From Mesostigma viride (taxonomy: Eukaryota > Streptophyta > Mesostigmatophyceae > Mesostigmatales > Mesostigmataceae), in contig RPFO01000076.1 in the NCBI GenBank assembly GCA_009746045.1, positions 542,614 to 606,613 of the forward strand: a stretch of 64,000 bases of DNA, in the 5' to 3' direction. The translations under genes were made by a program, and so were the position numbers. Shown piece by piece: positions 63,869 through 64,000 of the stretch (its first letter is position 1; each line of letters opens with the position of its first letter). The notes beneath the pieces are model-generated. The model had not been told where the DNA came from, did not search any database, and worked only from the letters and a program-made list of their open reading frames with translations.

Positions 63869-64000
63869 CGCTACAGAAGTATCCAGAACAGGTTTAAAGA
63901 GGTCTCCTACCGCCTTGCCAAAGAGAAGGGGAGGTCCTAGAGGGACTATATTATCATAGGACTTTCCTGACCTAGTCGCTATATGGCTAAGCGGTATAGA
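63869..64000 (-). other. E3 pol/integrase junction, cut by the window end
   Basis: It corresponds to E1 30615-30752. The frame into integrase is open here too, supporting an ancestral fusion of RNase H and integrase. Confidence 0.6.

Larger units (their letters stand above)
55398..64000 (-). mobile_element. E3: chromovirus copy on the minus strand, 3' part
   Basis: Reading leftwards from the window end: the pol/integrase spacer, integrase with chromodomain, ORF5, 3' tail, polypurine tract (58758-58768), and 3' LTR (58757 to 55398, split by an insertion at 55456-58252). The LTR outer end TGTTACG at 55398 abuts CCCGG, the probable target duplication; the other end is outside the window. Integrase carries one small frame-breaking insertion and ORF5 several, so this copy is defective. 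Confidence 0.9.

Overview
This is eukaryotic nuclear DNA. It has spliced genes with GT-AG introns, LTR retrotransposons, cut-and-paste transposons, minisatellites and long simple repeats, and no prokaryotic gene organisation. The mix (chromovirus and Copia elements, a DIRS-like tyrosine-recombinase element, CACTA-like and TA-target transposons, CACGCATGC-type minisatellites) would suit a green alga or a related protist. That is an inference; no ribosomal or organellar marker is present. Only one likely cellular gene is visible, an AlkB-like 2-oxoglutarate oxygenase on the minus strand at about 10.7-13.0 kb.

The rest is nested transposons whose borders can be read from terminal repeats and target-site duplications (TSDs). 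Left part: the 3' end of a chromovirus copy (E0, 1-6352) is split by a Copia element (211-5565, TSD GGCAG). An interspersed repeat (6541-9665) holds a small TIR element (6711-9408), which holds a TRIM-like LTR element (6990-9211, TSD GTATG). Right part: a decayed DIRS-like element on the minus strand (recombinase 14823-15771, RNase H 55094-55397) is split by a 39-kb TA-flanked TIR element (15774-55035). Inside that lie a gag-only LTR element (16114-19415, TSD TGTTG) and a 29-kb element with CACTA termini (24591-53536). Inside the latter is chromovirus E1 (25084-49826, TSD CACAG). Inside E1 is chromovirus E2 (34606-48826, TSD CCTAC). Inside E2 is a 5.3-kb TIR element T1 (42094-47354, TSD TA). 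That is six levels. A further chromovirus, E3 (minus strand, 55398 to beyond 64000), sits in the DIRS RNase H and carries a palindrome-ended insertion in its LTR (55456-58252) and a small TIR element (61525-62301).

The chromovirus family (E0-E3) is the most interesting system here. Besides gag, protease-RT-RNase H and a DD35E integrase with a C-terminal chromodomain, it carries three extra reading frames. ORF0 starts inside the LTR, runs across the LTR/primer-binding-site junction and ends in the leader; its LTR-encoded half is conserved in sequence and length between divergent copies. ORF1 is a stand-alone RNase H1-type hybrid-binding (viroplasmin-like) domain upstream of gag. ORF5, downstream of integrase, is a GC-rich Pro/Ala-rich protein of about 766 residues that I cannot assign. 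Gag-pol linkage appears to use a -1 frameshift on a G8 tract. Similar G(n)AG(n) purine tracts recur at the gag/pol boundary, the pol/integrase boundary and the 3' polypurine tract.

Other notable structures are a 952-bp nested palindrome with tRNA-like arms (51451-52402), an unrelated 204-bp palindrome family with similar tRNA-like flanks (55456-58252), and a Copia element with a textbook GGGAAAC slippery site and an apparent gag-INT-PR-RT-RH order.
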